64,000 nucleotides of DNA from Glutinoglossum americanum (Eukaryota; Ascomycota; Geoglossomycetes; Geoglossales; Geoglossaceae). The translations under genes and the position numbers were made by a program. The notes beneath the pieces were generated by a model, which saw nothing but the letters and a program-made list of their open reading frames with translations, did no database searches and had not been told where the DNA came from. The stretch covers positions 49,351 to 113,350 of the forward strand of contig JAGHQL010000082.1 in assembly GCA_020080175.1 (NCBI GenBank), written 5' to 3'. This document shows positions 24,243 to 35,030 of this stretch, one piece after another (position 1 is the first letter of the stretch; each line of letters starts with the position of its first letter).

Positions 24243-27200
24243 CTACCGGTCATGAAGCTCGACCCCGGGGTCATCGTCTTCCGTCCCATCCAACATCCAG
24301 TCCCTTGCTATTCTGTCCGTCGGGGACGCCCCGGTAGACTCTATTCTTTGCTCCGGCCCACCGATCTTTAGTCTCCCACCTGAGGCTTGGTGGACCTTAA
24401 GTGCTACCCAATTGGCAACGCCTTTCATCCACTCCCAAAGCTTTTCCTGGCTCTCCTCTACTGCAGAGTCGTCCCTTGGGTTTTCGTGAGCTTCAACCTT
24501 GAACTGGTATTTCAAGCAATCCTTTATCGTCACCAATCCCGTGAGGCGGCCGTGATACTCAATAAGGATTGCCCGGGGACCCATTTTCTTGAAGATTTCC
24601 ATTACAGTTTCCAGCGGCAGGCGAGGATGTACTGAGAGAGGAGTTGGGTCAATGTAGCGGATGAAGTCGACAGAGAGCTGGGAAGCTGACGCTATGGCAT
24701 CGAATGTCACCGGGGGCCCAGTAGACGCGGGAGTCATTGCTGACGTAGGAGGTGGGGTGAAGAAGCACCGGGAGTGAAGGGGGACGTGGCGCTCCCTTCT
24801 AGCTCGATCGATAGCGTAGCGGAGTTCAGTGCGTCCAATGTAGCCAACAAGAATTTTTGAGGCTCGATCCTGGACGATAGGGAAACCCTGGAATTTATTC
24901 TCGCTGAGAATCTTCTCAACATCTTTGAGTTCGAGTCCAGATGATGGGATAACAGTCATGTCAGTTGTCATGACTTGCGATACCGGAACACCAAAAGCAT
25001 GCTCATCCTTGTTGTGGAGGAAGGGAAAACCGCTGAACCAGATCATTCGGTCTGCGATGCCTCCTTTTCCAAAGCGCTCACTAACGGCTTTAGTGACACC
25101 AACAACAATCTGTATAGGAAATTTGTAAGCTCACTGAGGCTGATGTGACCGGAAGGTGAACGAACCATTGTAGGTAAAATGTAAGTTAGGGCGCCTGTCA
25201 ACTCAAACATGATGACCACCACCGAGACCGTGATATGCATTATGCCACTCAGAGCTGCTCCTGCACCGAGAAAAGCATAAGTTCCTGGGGTTATGCATGG
25301 AACGTCCGGCTGACAGCTAGCAAAAAACCTGGAATCTGGGAACGACTCATGGAGTGCTTGGACCAGAATTCCAACTGTCCGTCCAAAAGATGCTCCAATA
25401 GCCATTGAGGGAACAAAGATCCCTGCGGGTACTTTACAACCATACGATATGATTACAAGGAAAATTCTGATCGCCGTTGCAATGGCCAGAGAGATTACCA
25501 TTGACCATCGATTTTCCTTACTATAGTCAAGTTAGCAAATCCGGATGGAGAAATAAATAAAACATATCTTTAAGCCTAACACCTACTCGCAGAGCCCGTT
25601 GTAGTCATGCCCACCTTCACATTCCAAGAACAATATCTCCATGCTTTCAGTCATATCAATCCTTAGAAACATGTTCGGGTAGCAAATTATTGCCGTAGCA
25701 GCAGCCAGAAAGGTGGCTTCAGCTATTGTATATTTGCTTAGGTACTTCTTTCGAAATTCCTGGGCTCTGAGGTTCCACTTAATGACAAAAGCACCGTAGA
25801 GGCCACCGAAGATCCCAATTATCAGGAAGAAGATAATTTCGAAAAAATGCCAGCTACGGTCATATTTGACCTGGAACATGACGAGTTGACCAGTGCGGAA
25901 TGGGTTCATCGCCTTTCCCCAACATTAGAAGCGGTTTAAGAGTGCACATAGACGTCTTGTACGTACTGCGAGAACTGCTGTGGCCACCAGGGCACAAAAA
26001 TAGCTCCTCCACATTGTTTTCAATGGGAAATACGATGACATTTCCTTAATCCATTAGTCAAGTTCTAGGAATATGGCACAGCCGCCTCACCTCCAATGAG
26101 AAGAGCACGCCACCTATTGGACTGCCAAAAGCAACCGCAACTCCAGCAGCAGCGCATGCGCTAAGTATCTCTCGAGTCTTTGCCGCATTCCTCTTATATT
26201 TCTCGAAAAGCTTAGAAATAACATTCCCCGTGCATACTGCATAGTGAACGCTGGGGCCTTCCTTCCCGACAGATAGTCCAGATGCGATAGCAAGAGGTAG
26301 TGCGATTGATTTAATAAGGAGCGTCCGGAAGCCCAAGAAGCCTTTCATGACAAAACCAGCAATGATGCACTTAATCTCAGAGATTCCAGAGCCAGCTGCG
26401 TAGGGGGCGAAAGATTTCACAAGCGTAGCGGATGTGAGAGCGAAAAGTATCTGAGTATGTTAATAGGTATGGGCTAGGTCAAGCTTCTGGGAATGGTGGA
26501 CCTACCGAGAAAATGATATACATGATATAATTTATAGGCCACAGTGAACTCCACCGATGCCATTCTTTGCAACCTGGAACTATCAGCTCCTTGAAGGATC
26601 AGCCAAAGTGAGTAAGTTACCCTACCGTTTTCGGCGCCCCAGCAACAAAAGTTCTCGTTCAAATAGAACGCCGTTGTACAGTGCCCAAGTTTGATATCAG
26701 ATAGCCATTCCGTGACTATACTAAGAAAGGCCGCATTCAGACCGATCGCAGCACCTGGATGGTGTAAGCAGCATCGACAGCGTAAGGTGCTTAATTTTTC
26801 AAGCGGTATAACTACCGATCAAGCTGACAACAATCCAAGCCTGTCCAGCGTCGTATGACCCCCAGAGCCTCCGTCTCCATCCTCGGCCACCGCTCCTTTG
26901 AAAAAAACCAGCATCTTCCCTCTGCCGAGCCTTTCGCCGGAGCTGTTCGCGCGCTGCGTCTTGTACCCAATCTGCACAAGTATGAGATCATGATGCGCTA
27001 CATCGAGGGGTATAGTACCTATTGTCGTAAAGTCCTTCAAATGCTTAACTTAGCGCTAAAATCTCTATCATGAGTGTTTAGTGGACCACATACTTCGTAT
27101 CTCTTTATCTCTTCGATCTCTTCATTAATCTCTTGCTCCGCGCTATTAGCTGCAGCTCCATGTTGACCAAGTTCAGCGCTGGATATGGCGAATGAGCGCC

Positions 27201-27270
27201 GACTCGAGAATGAAGGTCTCAACTGAGTTCGCGGTGACCGAATAGAAAAAGAAGAAGAGCGGGAGGTCAT
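24243..27270 (-). CDS. CLC-family chloride channel / exchanger
   Basis: Ten exons (27094-27270, 27019-27034, 26816-26971, 26626-26754, 26506-26573, 26091-26450, 25967-26044, 25587-25912, 25166-25520, 24243-25109) give 843 aa. Key signatures are [16 protein letters not shown] with the gating glutamate near residue 246, and [21 protein letters not shown]. Two C-terminal CBS domains start near residues 598 and 726 ([13 protein letters not shown] and [14 protein letters not shown]). The N-terminal cytosolic part contains the conserved YEDFTTIDW, which is assembled across a 16-nt microexon. The yeast relative Gef1 acts in Golgi/endosomal acidification; location here is inferred. The selectivity motif has Ser where many CLCs have Pro (GSGIP). 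The start is the ATG at 27270, since the codon before it is GTG. It diverges from DPB3. Confidence 0.93.
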
Positions 27271-27648
27271 CACATCAGGTCAGGGCTCATGATATTATAT
27301 CGTGCCGTTGTTGAGATGTTGAGACAATCATTGGAATCTCGGACACCCTGAATTCGGTGGTTAGCGGTAAGCTCCGTTGCTTATTTAACAGAGCCTCAAT
27401 CCGCGTGTGTCCGCCAAGATGTCTATATCTGCTCTCACATCACGCTCCCGGCTTCTCACGCGTAAATGTCTTAAATTGTCGACCCCCTTTGCCTTCGCCT
27501 CAGCCTACTTCTAACATCAACTTTAGGATTGTGAGTGGGGACAGGTTCCTTGGCTCCTCACGCATGAGGGCTCTCGACCATACCGACAATCCCCAGACTT
27601 GGTTGTGCAGGTTTTAAGTGACTTCATTCGCCTTCACGTGCCCCAAAC
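27271..27648. promoter_or_regulatory. divergent promoter region CLC / DPB3
   Basis: These 378 bp separate two divergent start codons. They contain an ACGCGT box (listed separately) and a CACGTG at 27635-27640, which lies very close to the DPB3 start and may be in its leader. Confidence 0.5.
27458..27463. promoter_or_regulatory. ACGCGT (MluI cell-cycle box) upstream of DPB3
   Basis: A palindromic ACGCGT sits 186 bp upstream of the DPB3 ATG, in the context CACGCGTAA. In yeasts this hexamer binds MBF and drives G1/S expression of replication genes, which would suit a DNA polymerase epsilon subunit. Function here is inferred from the motif and the neighbour. Confidence 0.4.
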
Positions 27649-28400
27649 ATGCCTTATAATAACACAGCTATTCCGCCACCGGACGAAGTCACAGGACAAG
27701 CTGCTTTACCACGTAAGTGCTCATGTACTAAGCCTCGTCACTTGCTTAGTGATACCTTGTTACGGTCATGTATTGACCTTATCCTTCTGCAGTGGCTCGA
27801 GTTAAGAGGATAATCCACCTTGACGAGGATGTTGTCACCTGTTCCACAAATGCGGCCTTTGTTGTAACGGTGGCAACCGTGAGCCCCCGTTTGAACATTT
27901 TGCGCAGGGACGGGCTGACGGTTCAATAGGAAATGTTTGTCCAGTATTTGGCTGAACAAGGTCACAATGTGGTTAAATCGGAGCGAAAGCCCCGGCGAAA
28001 TATACAATACAAGGACTTAGGTATGGATAGTCCTACCAGAACCTATCCCTCGCAAGAGCTGATTTGCCCTGTTCGTCAAGCCAATGCTGTATCTCGTATC
28101 GATAACTTGGAGTTTCTCTCCGATGTCATCCCTCGGACAATACCATATAAGCAGTACAAGGAGAAAAAGTCTAAGGAGGCCGCAAATGGCGATGCGGTTG
28201 AGACCGGACAGCCCACCCTGAAGAAAACCAGCAACCAAGATGCCGTCAATGGTACACTAGGATCCAATGACGAACGAGGAGAGGGTGGAGATGGTCAAGA
28301 AGAGATGGAGCTCGAAATTAGGAGTTCCCGGACAAATGGGTCTCTAATAGGTGGTGGACAGACGAATGGTAAGCATACCGACGATGTTTCGATGGGATGA
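27649..28400 (+). CDS. DPB3: histone-fold protein, DNA polymerase epsilon subunit C (Dpb3-like)
   Basis: Four exons (27649-27712, 27793-27878, 27930-28020, 28081-28400) give 186 aa. Residues about 20-105 form a CBF/NF-Y-type histone fold: LARVKRIIHLDEDV, then CSTNAAFVVTVATEMFVQYL, then IQYKDLANAVSRID. This resembles Dpb3/POLE4 and related chromatin-accessibility subunits, which pair with a Dpb4-like partner in the polymerase epsilon holoenzyme or in remodellers. The C-terminal 70 residues are acidic, Gly/Asn-rich and probably disordered. Intron 3 (60 nt) falls between KDL and ANAV, and its removal completes the last helix of the fold. A CHRAC/Dls1-type role is the main alternative. Confidence 0.85.
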
Positions 28401-28836
28401 AAGTTATCGAGAGAACGAAAGCTATGCCAACGAAGACGCGACCGAGGATAATGACAGGTTGAACATTCAAATCGGTTCTTGTGATGATGCTGGCAATATG
28501 TGAATGCGGCTTGCAACCCCGTACATTCTTGTGGAGTTGTAGGAAAGGATTATACTGTATTTTAAGTTTTGTATTTTTAGGCGTAAAGTGAATTGCACGT
28601 AATGTAATTTGTGATATCCCACAGCGGAGTCCGTTGCTTCTGTTACTGTAGATATTTTGCATTAGAGTGGAGTTTTTCGAGATACTCGGGAGCATTTCAG
28701 AGGAAGTCGATCCTTTAGCGATTCAGCCAATCGGGAACGATCACCAAATGCTGACCTAACCTATCGCTGAACTTCCGACTTCAACACTATCATCAAACTC
28801 GTCAAAAATCACCTAACTACTGCCATCCTCTCTACA
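28401..28836. promoter_or_regulatory. intergenic region upstream of RIP1
   Basis: These 436 bp hold the DPB3 3' end and the RIP1 promoter. A CCAAT box lies at 28727-28731. No gene was seen. Confidence 0.5.
28727..28731 (+). promoter_or_regulatory. CCAAT box upstream of RIP1
   Basis: The sequence AGCCAATCGG matches the extended CCAAT consensus and lies about 105 bp before the RIP1 start codon. The Hap2/3/5 (NF-Y-like) complex is known to control respiratory-chain genes through such sites. Use of this copy is inferred. Confidence 0.45.
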
Positions 28837-29867
28837 ATGCCACCTCTCACCTCCAATGCTCTCCGTACCTGCGTACGGCAGCAATTGCCCCTCCTGCGCT
28901 CACCCCCGGTCATCGCGGTGCAGCAACAGAGACGGGGTAAATCGGACGAAGTGAGCCCAACATCCTCCTTCGACAGCCCTTTCCGAGGGCTAGGAGCCTC
29001 CTCATCAACGATGAAGATCCCAGACTTCGGTCACTATAAGAGCAATAGGAGCCAGGACTCGAATAAGGTGTTTTCGTACTTTATGGCTGGGACGCTTGGT
29101 GTGTTGAGTGCAGCGGGGGCGAAGGCTACTATTCAAGGTAGGTGCTTCTAAGGATCAGGGAAGGCCAATTTGTGGCGTATAGACCATTGATATGGAGTTC
29201 GGAGCTTTGAGGCAGTTTTGATACTAATGCATTCCGGTTGGGTAGACTTCCTCGTCAATATGTCGGCGTCCGCAGACATTCTAGCCATGGCCAAGGTCGA
29301 GGTTGATCTTTCTGCAATCCCAGAGGGCAAGAACGTAAGTTAGCGCTGTCGTACGGCTAGGGTGTAGTGCTGCGGGATCCGAATGCTGACAGAATGGCCT
29401 GTATAGGTCATTATCAAATGGCGAGGCAAGCCAGTCTTCATCCGCCATCGCACACCAGACGAGATCGAGGAAGCCAACTCCGTCAATGTCCAATCTCTCC
29501 GCGATCCTCAAGCTGATGTAGACCGAGTGAAGAGGCCCGAATGGTTGATTATGATTGGTATGTGTAATTTTTGTCCACTATTATACTGCGACCCGTCCCG
29601 TTGGAACTGAGGAACCGGTATTACATAGAGTAAAAATATAATTGTCGTAAATGTTTCCAAGCTGACTGTCAAACTTTACTTCTAGGTGTATGTACGCATC
29701 TCGGATGCGTCCCTATTGGTGAAGCCGGGGATTATGGCGGCTGGTTCTGCCCCTGCCACGGTTCCCACTACGACATCTCTGGCCGCGTGCGAAGGGGGCC
29801 TGCTCCGCTGAATCTGGAAGTTCCAGAGTACGACTTCCCAGCTGATGACCAGCTCATAATTGGTTAG
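28837..29867 (+). CDS. RIP1: Rieske iron-sulfur subunit of cytochrome bc1 complex
   Basis: Four exons (28837-29137, 29246-29334, 29407-29557, 29686-29867) give 240 aa. The protein carries electrons from ubiquinol to cytochrome c1 in complex III of the mitochondrial inner membrane. The N-terminal 35 or so residues are Arg-rich and without acidic residues, as expected for a presequence. One membrane segment follows ([17 protein letters not shown]). The 2Fe-2S ligands lie in CTHLGC (residues 183-188) and CPCH (202-205), with the HYDISGR loop after them; the two loop cysteines that form the disulphide are also present. It ends convergent with SHE9 after a 245-bp gap. Confidence 0.97.
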
Positions 29868-30112
29868 TCAGCTAGTTGTCCCGGTGGGTGTATCGACCAT
29901 GGGAGTTTGGTCCAACTGTATCAGATAATATAAAAGCTCACTTTTCACATTCTCGTTTTCCCCGGTATTACTGTCCTGATAGATAGAGCGCAGGGGAGAG
30001 AATCAAGTCTGTCCATTGTTGATTCTAAGTGGAGTGTGATGGAAGCTGTACAAATAAATCTCTCTCACTTTACATCCCAGTGTCCTTCTATATTACAACA
30101 CAAAGATTGGAG

Positions 30113-31490
30113 TTATCGCCATCGCAGCAGAGCGACAATGAGCCCCACCAATGCCGCACCTGTCGCTACGCCTTCTAGTGCGATGATGGTGACATCTAAC
30201 TTTCGAACAGATACCTGCCTCTCGCTAAAGAGATCTTGGAAAGCTGCTTTGTAGGCTTCGAAGTTCGATAATTGAGGAGACGGAGTCGCATGAGATGGGT
30301 CGAGTGAATGCGATGAGTTGACTTCTAAGATCACAGATTCTTCAATGGCGGGGGGCCCTGGATTTCCTATGGGCATCTCGGGAGAGACTGCCATGTATCG
30401 CCCAACAGGTTGCTCCATAACAGTCGCAGATTGAGGACCAGCACCGACCTCTACAGCTGCCACGAGCCCTGCGTCTTGATTCCCCAACGCCTCCTTCACC
30501 TTTTCCTCAAATCCTTTGACCAGTCTTTTCCGCCTCCAAGGCTCCACCCCTATCTGAAACACAAGAAACAAAAGCACATTTACGCCCATTAGACCCCATG
30601 TGCCCCACGTACTCATTCGCCTAATCTTATCGCTCCAGATCTGCTCCTCGTGGTACCTTGCTAATATGCTCTTGCCTAATCTCGCGGCCGCCTCGTCAGC
30701 CACGCGCTCAGCTTCTATGAGGGCATTCTGTGCGGCTGTTTCAGATTGTTCGTTTGCATGGTCAGAGCGATAGAGGGATGTGAAGCGCTCGAGATCTGCG
30801 GCAGACCAGGCATGCTTGCGTTGGAGGAGCTCGTTGACTTCTCGTTGGGATGCAGAACGTTGGGAAATGGCACTGGAGTAGTCGTCTTTGGCTTTGCGGA
30901 CGGCATGTCGAGAGGAACGAACGAAAATCTCTGCGGCATTCATGAGTAGGCTGGTATTGATGCTATTCTTGGAGTCTTTTACCTTGTTCAGTAATGTCCC
31001 TCTTTAAGGCTTCAATGCCTGAGTAGCCCGTAAGATCGTTCAACCGCTGGCCTGCCAGAAAGATATTTGACTGCAGATTATCCATTATGCGAGAGAACCG
31101 CTTCGAGATTTGTGATCTCCGATCTTCCTTCTGTGAGGGCAAGTCCTGTCCTTTGAATTGGGCTGTATGCTTGTCATTTCCGGGCTCGGTGGATGCTGCC
31201 GAGGTAGTCGATGAAGAAGACGGTGGCGGAGGATCTGACCATAAAGAGAGTGACCTGCTACTAGAGATGTACTTGTATGCACGAAAACTCTCGCATCGCC
31301 TCAGCCCGTGAGCCCGTAGAGGGTGTGAATTAGGATGTTTATCAGAATATTGCCGAAGCTTGGACCCCCATTGGCACTGTAGGCATGTTGACGCGAACGA
31401 ATTCGCCGATGCCTTGCCAGAAAACCTCACGATCCTTACCGCAATGGGCTCAATGGCTTGTCGTGATAAAGGCGCAAGCAAAGGTGGCAT
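30113..31490 (-). CDS. SHE9: mitochondrial inner-membrane protein She9/Mdm33
   Basis: Two exons (30983-31490, 30113-30930) give 441 aa. She9/Mdm33 shapes the mitochondrial inner membrane and influences fission. I chose the ATG at 31490 because it gives a basic, acid-free presequence ([15 protein letters not shown] then Arg-rich); an in-frame upstream extension exists but looks less like a targeting signal. The core has [21 protein letters not shown], a coiled coil with [17 protein letters not shown] and [13 protein letters not shown], then two hydrophobic segments ([17 protein letters not shown], and near the end [15 protein letters not shown]). The 52-nt intron restores the coiled-coil register. 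It diverges from the mitochondrial S12 gene by 300 bp. Confidence 0.92.
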
Positions 31491-31581
31491 TGCTCGCTCT
31501 CCCACGTTGTATCCCCGCCTTGGAGGGGGATAAAATCGGGATAGCTGAAGAGATGCTAGAGTAATGTCGATTACGCTCCCT

Positions 31582-31586
31582 ATTGG
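31582..31586 (-). promoter_or_regulatory. CCAAT box upstream of SHE9
   Basis: On the minus strand the sequence reads CATCCAATAGG, with the CCAAT about 92 bp before the chosen SHE9 start. It mirrors the position of the CCAAT box before RIP1. Function is inferred. Confidence 0.35.
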
Positions 31587-31730
31587 ATGTAGGCATGGAG
31601 GGTACACGGCTGGACAATTCTTATAACATTTGACATTGCCGATCCGGGGACAACATTCCACAAAACTGACGACTCACCAAGCGGGTACAGAATATCGTTC
31701 TTGAATGCAAGCCTTGGCAGGTTCAGGAAA

Positions 31731-31738
31731 CACGTGAC
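31731..31738. promoter_or_regulatory. CACGTGAC site upstream of mitochondrial S12 gene
   Basis: CACGTGAC, a Cbf1/bHLH-type site, lies about 53-60 bp before the start codon of the mitochondrial uS12 gene and within the divergent SHE9/uS12 promoter. Sites of this kind are frequent before fungal respiratory genes; use here is inferred. Confidence 0.4.
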
Positions 31739-31790
31739 CTAAATATCTTCAAAGACGAAAAAAGCTGCTTTCCACAATCCAACCAACAAA

Positions 31791-32449
31791 ATGTACCGGC
31801 CTTTTCTCCGCCACTTCTGTGGCATATTCACTCCTTTCCGGCCTTCACACTCAATCCTCCATCCTCGCAAACCCCCCCTACTAAAAAAACAGCCTAGCCA
31901 AAGAGCATTCACCACCACGCCTCCTCGTCCCGCAACCTATTCTCAAGTCGCACGCGGCTGCCGCAAGCCCCAGAAAGCGCGGAAGCGTGTCTCTCCGGCG
32001 CTAGTCAACCGTCCGGAGATGAAAGGCGTTTGTCTAAAGGTCGGCATAGTAAAGCCCAAGAAACCCAATTCGGCAGAGCGCAAGACCGCAAGGGTAAGGT
32101 TGAGTTCTGGGAAGGTGGTGACTTGTTATATTCCTGGCGAGGGTGGGTTTATTGCTCTGGATGTGCTGGTTCTAGGGGGATGTTTGTTGGCTGACCTAGC
32201 TTGGCTGGCCTAGGACATAATGTGCAGCAACATTCTGTGGTTTTGGTTCGAGGGGGTAGAAGTCAGGATTGCCCGGGTGTGAGATATCACCTTGTGCGTG
32301 GGGCATTGGATCTGGTGTGTTTCTATTTACCAAAAAGCTATTGTCCAGGAGAAATTCTGGAGCTAACTCGACGGCAGGGGGGTGTACCAAACCGGATAAC
32401 TTCAAGGTCGAAGTACGGGACTAAGAAGCCCAAGCCAGCGAGCGTCTGA
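31791..32449 (+). CDS. MRPS12: mitochondrial small-subunit ribosomal protein uS12
   Basis: Three exons (31791-32142, 32214-32314, 32378-32449) give 174 aa. It is the mitochondrial counterpart of bacterial S12, at the decoding centre. The N-terminal 50 residues are basic and Ser/Thr-rich, fitting a presequence; the mature part starts near [14 protein letters not shown]. Conserved S12 segments are [21 protein letters not shown], then [12 protein letters not shown], and, after intron 1, [21 protein letters not shown] and [12 protein letters not shown]. The third exon supplies a longer-than-bacterial basic tail with [10 protein letters not shown]. Both introns contain stops, so splicing is required. 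Confidence 0.95.
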
Positions 32450-32914
32450 CGATATTGAAGATCTTGGAAGACATTTAACATAAGCCCTTCGCACACCCTT
32501 GGCAGTGACAGCGACCATTACTCCTCCCACAGCAAGATCGGCGGTGCGGCCGTCTGCTGTATTTGTAATATCATGTACATTGATAGTCCAATTTAGTAGA
32601 TAGAAGAACTGCACGGGACTTGAACGTTGAATCCGAATTGGGGACCATAACTAAAAATGCCGGGATAAGGCTAGAGATAGTAATACAAACAAGGAATAGA
32701 GCATTAGGAGAGCCAACAGAAGAACCAATTATAATTTTCCCCGGGAGAAAGGCTGTCCGTCTAGTATCTAAAGTGTCATCACGTGGGTGTGCTCCTACAT
32801 CCGCTGTGTTTAAATGGTCAACCATTTAGGCCAAGGAGTTGAGATATACGACCAGGACTTCTAAGGTAGTGAGGATAGATCTGTTAGGGGTTCATCTGAT
32901 CAAATCCACTAATT
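32450..32914. other. convergent intergenic region
   Basis: This stretch lies between the stop codons of the mitochondrial uS12 and mannosyltransferase genes. An 84-codon minus-strand frame at 32571-32825 has one hydrophobic stretch but no recognised family (see findings). Otherwise nothing was identified. Confidence 0.4.
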
Positions 32915-34270
32915 TCATTTTTCATCCTCATACCCTTCTGGTTTCTTCATTCCAACAGCGTCAAAGAACCGTGATGTGCCTACAATACATCATTAGCAAT
33001 CGCAACAAAAAGCGGGGATAAAGGGAATCGAGCTTACAAGAATAGCCCTTCCAATCAAAATTGTCCGAGGGATTGCAATGGCACTTCAAATCCAGCCGGG
33101 TCTTCTCACCTGTCGGGCAGTGCGTGAAGGGCACATGGTAGTAGGCGATGTTATTGAAGAAGTGGATCTCGTCCTTCTTCAACATCAAAGCAGCAGCTAT
33201 GGAGTGAACCGGAGCGTCCCCCCACCGCTCGTAGAAGAAACCACCGTCCTTGTCAAGTGAGGTAAAGTAGTCGATATAAGCCGGGGAACGTAGCCAATTA
33301 AGGCTGCCGACCTCGAAATTGGACCACTAGAATTTATGCGAGTTAGATCAGCCATGCATTATGAAATAAAAAAAAATTGAGAGATGACGCACGAAGTGAC
33401 AGCGGTTATAGGTTTCACCATTATCATCGCTCAAGAAAGCCATTGTGTTATCCTCGGCGATATGCTCAGGATGCTCGCTCATGAATTTCTTAGCGCTTTT
33501 CCAGAGAGTCGGGATCGTCTCCTCATACTCGTACAGACTTAGTGTAAAGCTGTACTTCTTCCCGTTGTCGGCCATGAACTTGAAAGGATCTTCACTGATG
33601 TCACAAAAGAGCTCGATGCTTGGCTCAACCCGCCAGTACCATTCGTAATCCAGCATCAGTGGGTGACGGAAGAAGAATCCGGATTCATATCGGCACATGT
33701 GCCGGTAGCTAATGGAGTCACCGTAGATAATTTTCTTTTCTGACATCTCCTTACGGACTTGAGCCGCCTTCTTTTCATCAATCCACTCAGGGAAGGACCA
33801 ATGTTCTTTAGGAATTAAGCCGTACTTCGTATTCCCAGACACCAGAGCTGAAGTAACCTTTTTGAAGGTATCATCGAACGGTTGATCATTAAGGAAGACC
33901 CAATCGTAATGGTAGTTTCTGTTAAAGCGGTCTTCCACCTGGCGGATGGACCTTGCTATCTCCCATACATCATGGTTGCGAGCAAGTGTTACAAATGTGG
34001 CATTCACTCTTATTCCGTCTGCCTCAGGCAGAGGAACTCCTCCAGTGGGTTTAGGCGTTATCCCCTGGACTCCACTAGGATACAACGAACTTTGTTCATT
34101 CAAAGTCCCTGTTCGCGTTTGCAGGCCTGATGACGAGGAGGAATAGAAGTAAAAGCACGCAAGAGTCTATGCAACTGTTAATACTTGCTCACATAAGAGC
34201 TCATTCTATGGTATCAACGTACAAAGAATGCGAATAAGATGTACCGCAGGTACCTCGCCCCTGTAGGCAT
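32915..34270 (-). CDS. alpha-1,2-mannosyltransferase, GT15 (KTR/KRE2/MNT1 family)
   Basis: Four exons (34223-34270, 33393-34166, 33038-33326, 32915-32979) give 391 aa. Family members are Golgi type II membrane enzymes that add mannose from GDP-mannose to O- and N-linked glycans of cell-wall and secreted proteins. The N-terminus [16 protein letters not shown] with TLACFYFY is a short cytosolic tail and signal anchor, completed only across intron 1. GT15 motifs in order are [49 protein letters not shown] with the catalytic-region glutamate, [13 protein letters not shown] and [14 protein letters not shown]. The last exon codes for [13 protein letters not shown] and ends in DEK. Fungi hold several paralogues, so no exact KTR number is given. 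Confidence 0.93.
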
Positions 34271-35030
34271 GTCTGGATTAATTCGGGTGCCAGAAGCACG
34301 CTGCCCCTTCTCCGAACTGTGGTCTCCAATACCGTAAAAAGAGTCCCGGTCGCGTGTCATGCGCAATGCGAAGGACGAGCAAAGAAGAAGGACGTGATGG
34401 AGGATTCGTATGCGACGTATATAGTTCGTTGATGCAAGCTGGAAGGCTTAGAAAATGGGTGGTAACACGACGAACGACCTGGCTGAACGCCGAGTGGCCT
34501 CTCTACAGCCCCTATCGCAAGTTCAGCGCGCAAAAAAGAGACTTTTGTACGGTGGAGGCTGGCCGGAGCATGTGTCAAAGATGTAGTAGATGCTCTAGGC
34601 AAGTGGTGTCATTCCCCCTTAGACAAAAATAAGTATGTACAAATAGTCTCGTTGCGTCGAAAAATAAGTTCTCCGTCCCCCGTACTCTGACCCCTACACA
34701 ATCACTGGGTTTCAGCTTTCGGAGCCTCACTTCGCCGCTTCTCGCTTCCCTCTCGGCAATGGCGCCATTCGTGGCTCCTCGTTCAACTCTCAACTCAACT
34801 TGTGATTTTTCCACGCTTCACACACGTCAGTTCCAATTCGTTCCCATCACACCCGGCTCTTTTCACCTGCGCATCTATAATCCTTAATCCGCCACGTAAT
34901 ATCCTTCTGTCCTTACTGTGACTATTCTGTTCCTTTCATATCAATTCCTACTTTGTTTTTACGTTTGTTAAGCTCTATCTTCCCCTCTACCTGCTTTGAT
35001 TCTCGCCTGTTTCTGTTTGCCGCCGTAGTC
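34271..35030. promoter_or_regulatory. divergent promoter region mannosyltransferase / PAT1
   Basis: These 760 bp separate two divergent start codons. The last 200 bp before PAT1 are rich in pyrimidines, as in many fungal core promoters. The short frames within show no family features. Confidence 0.45.
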
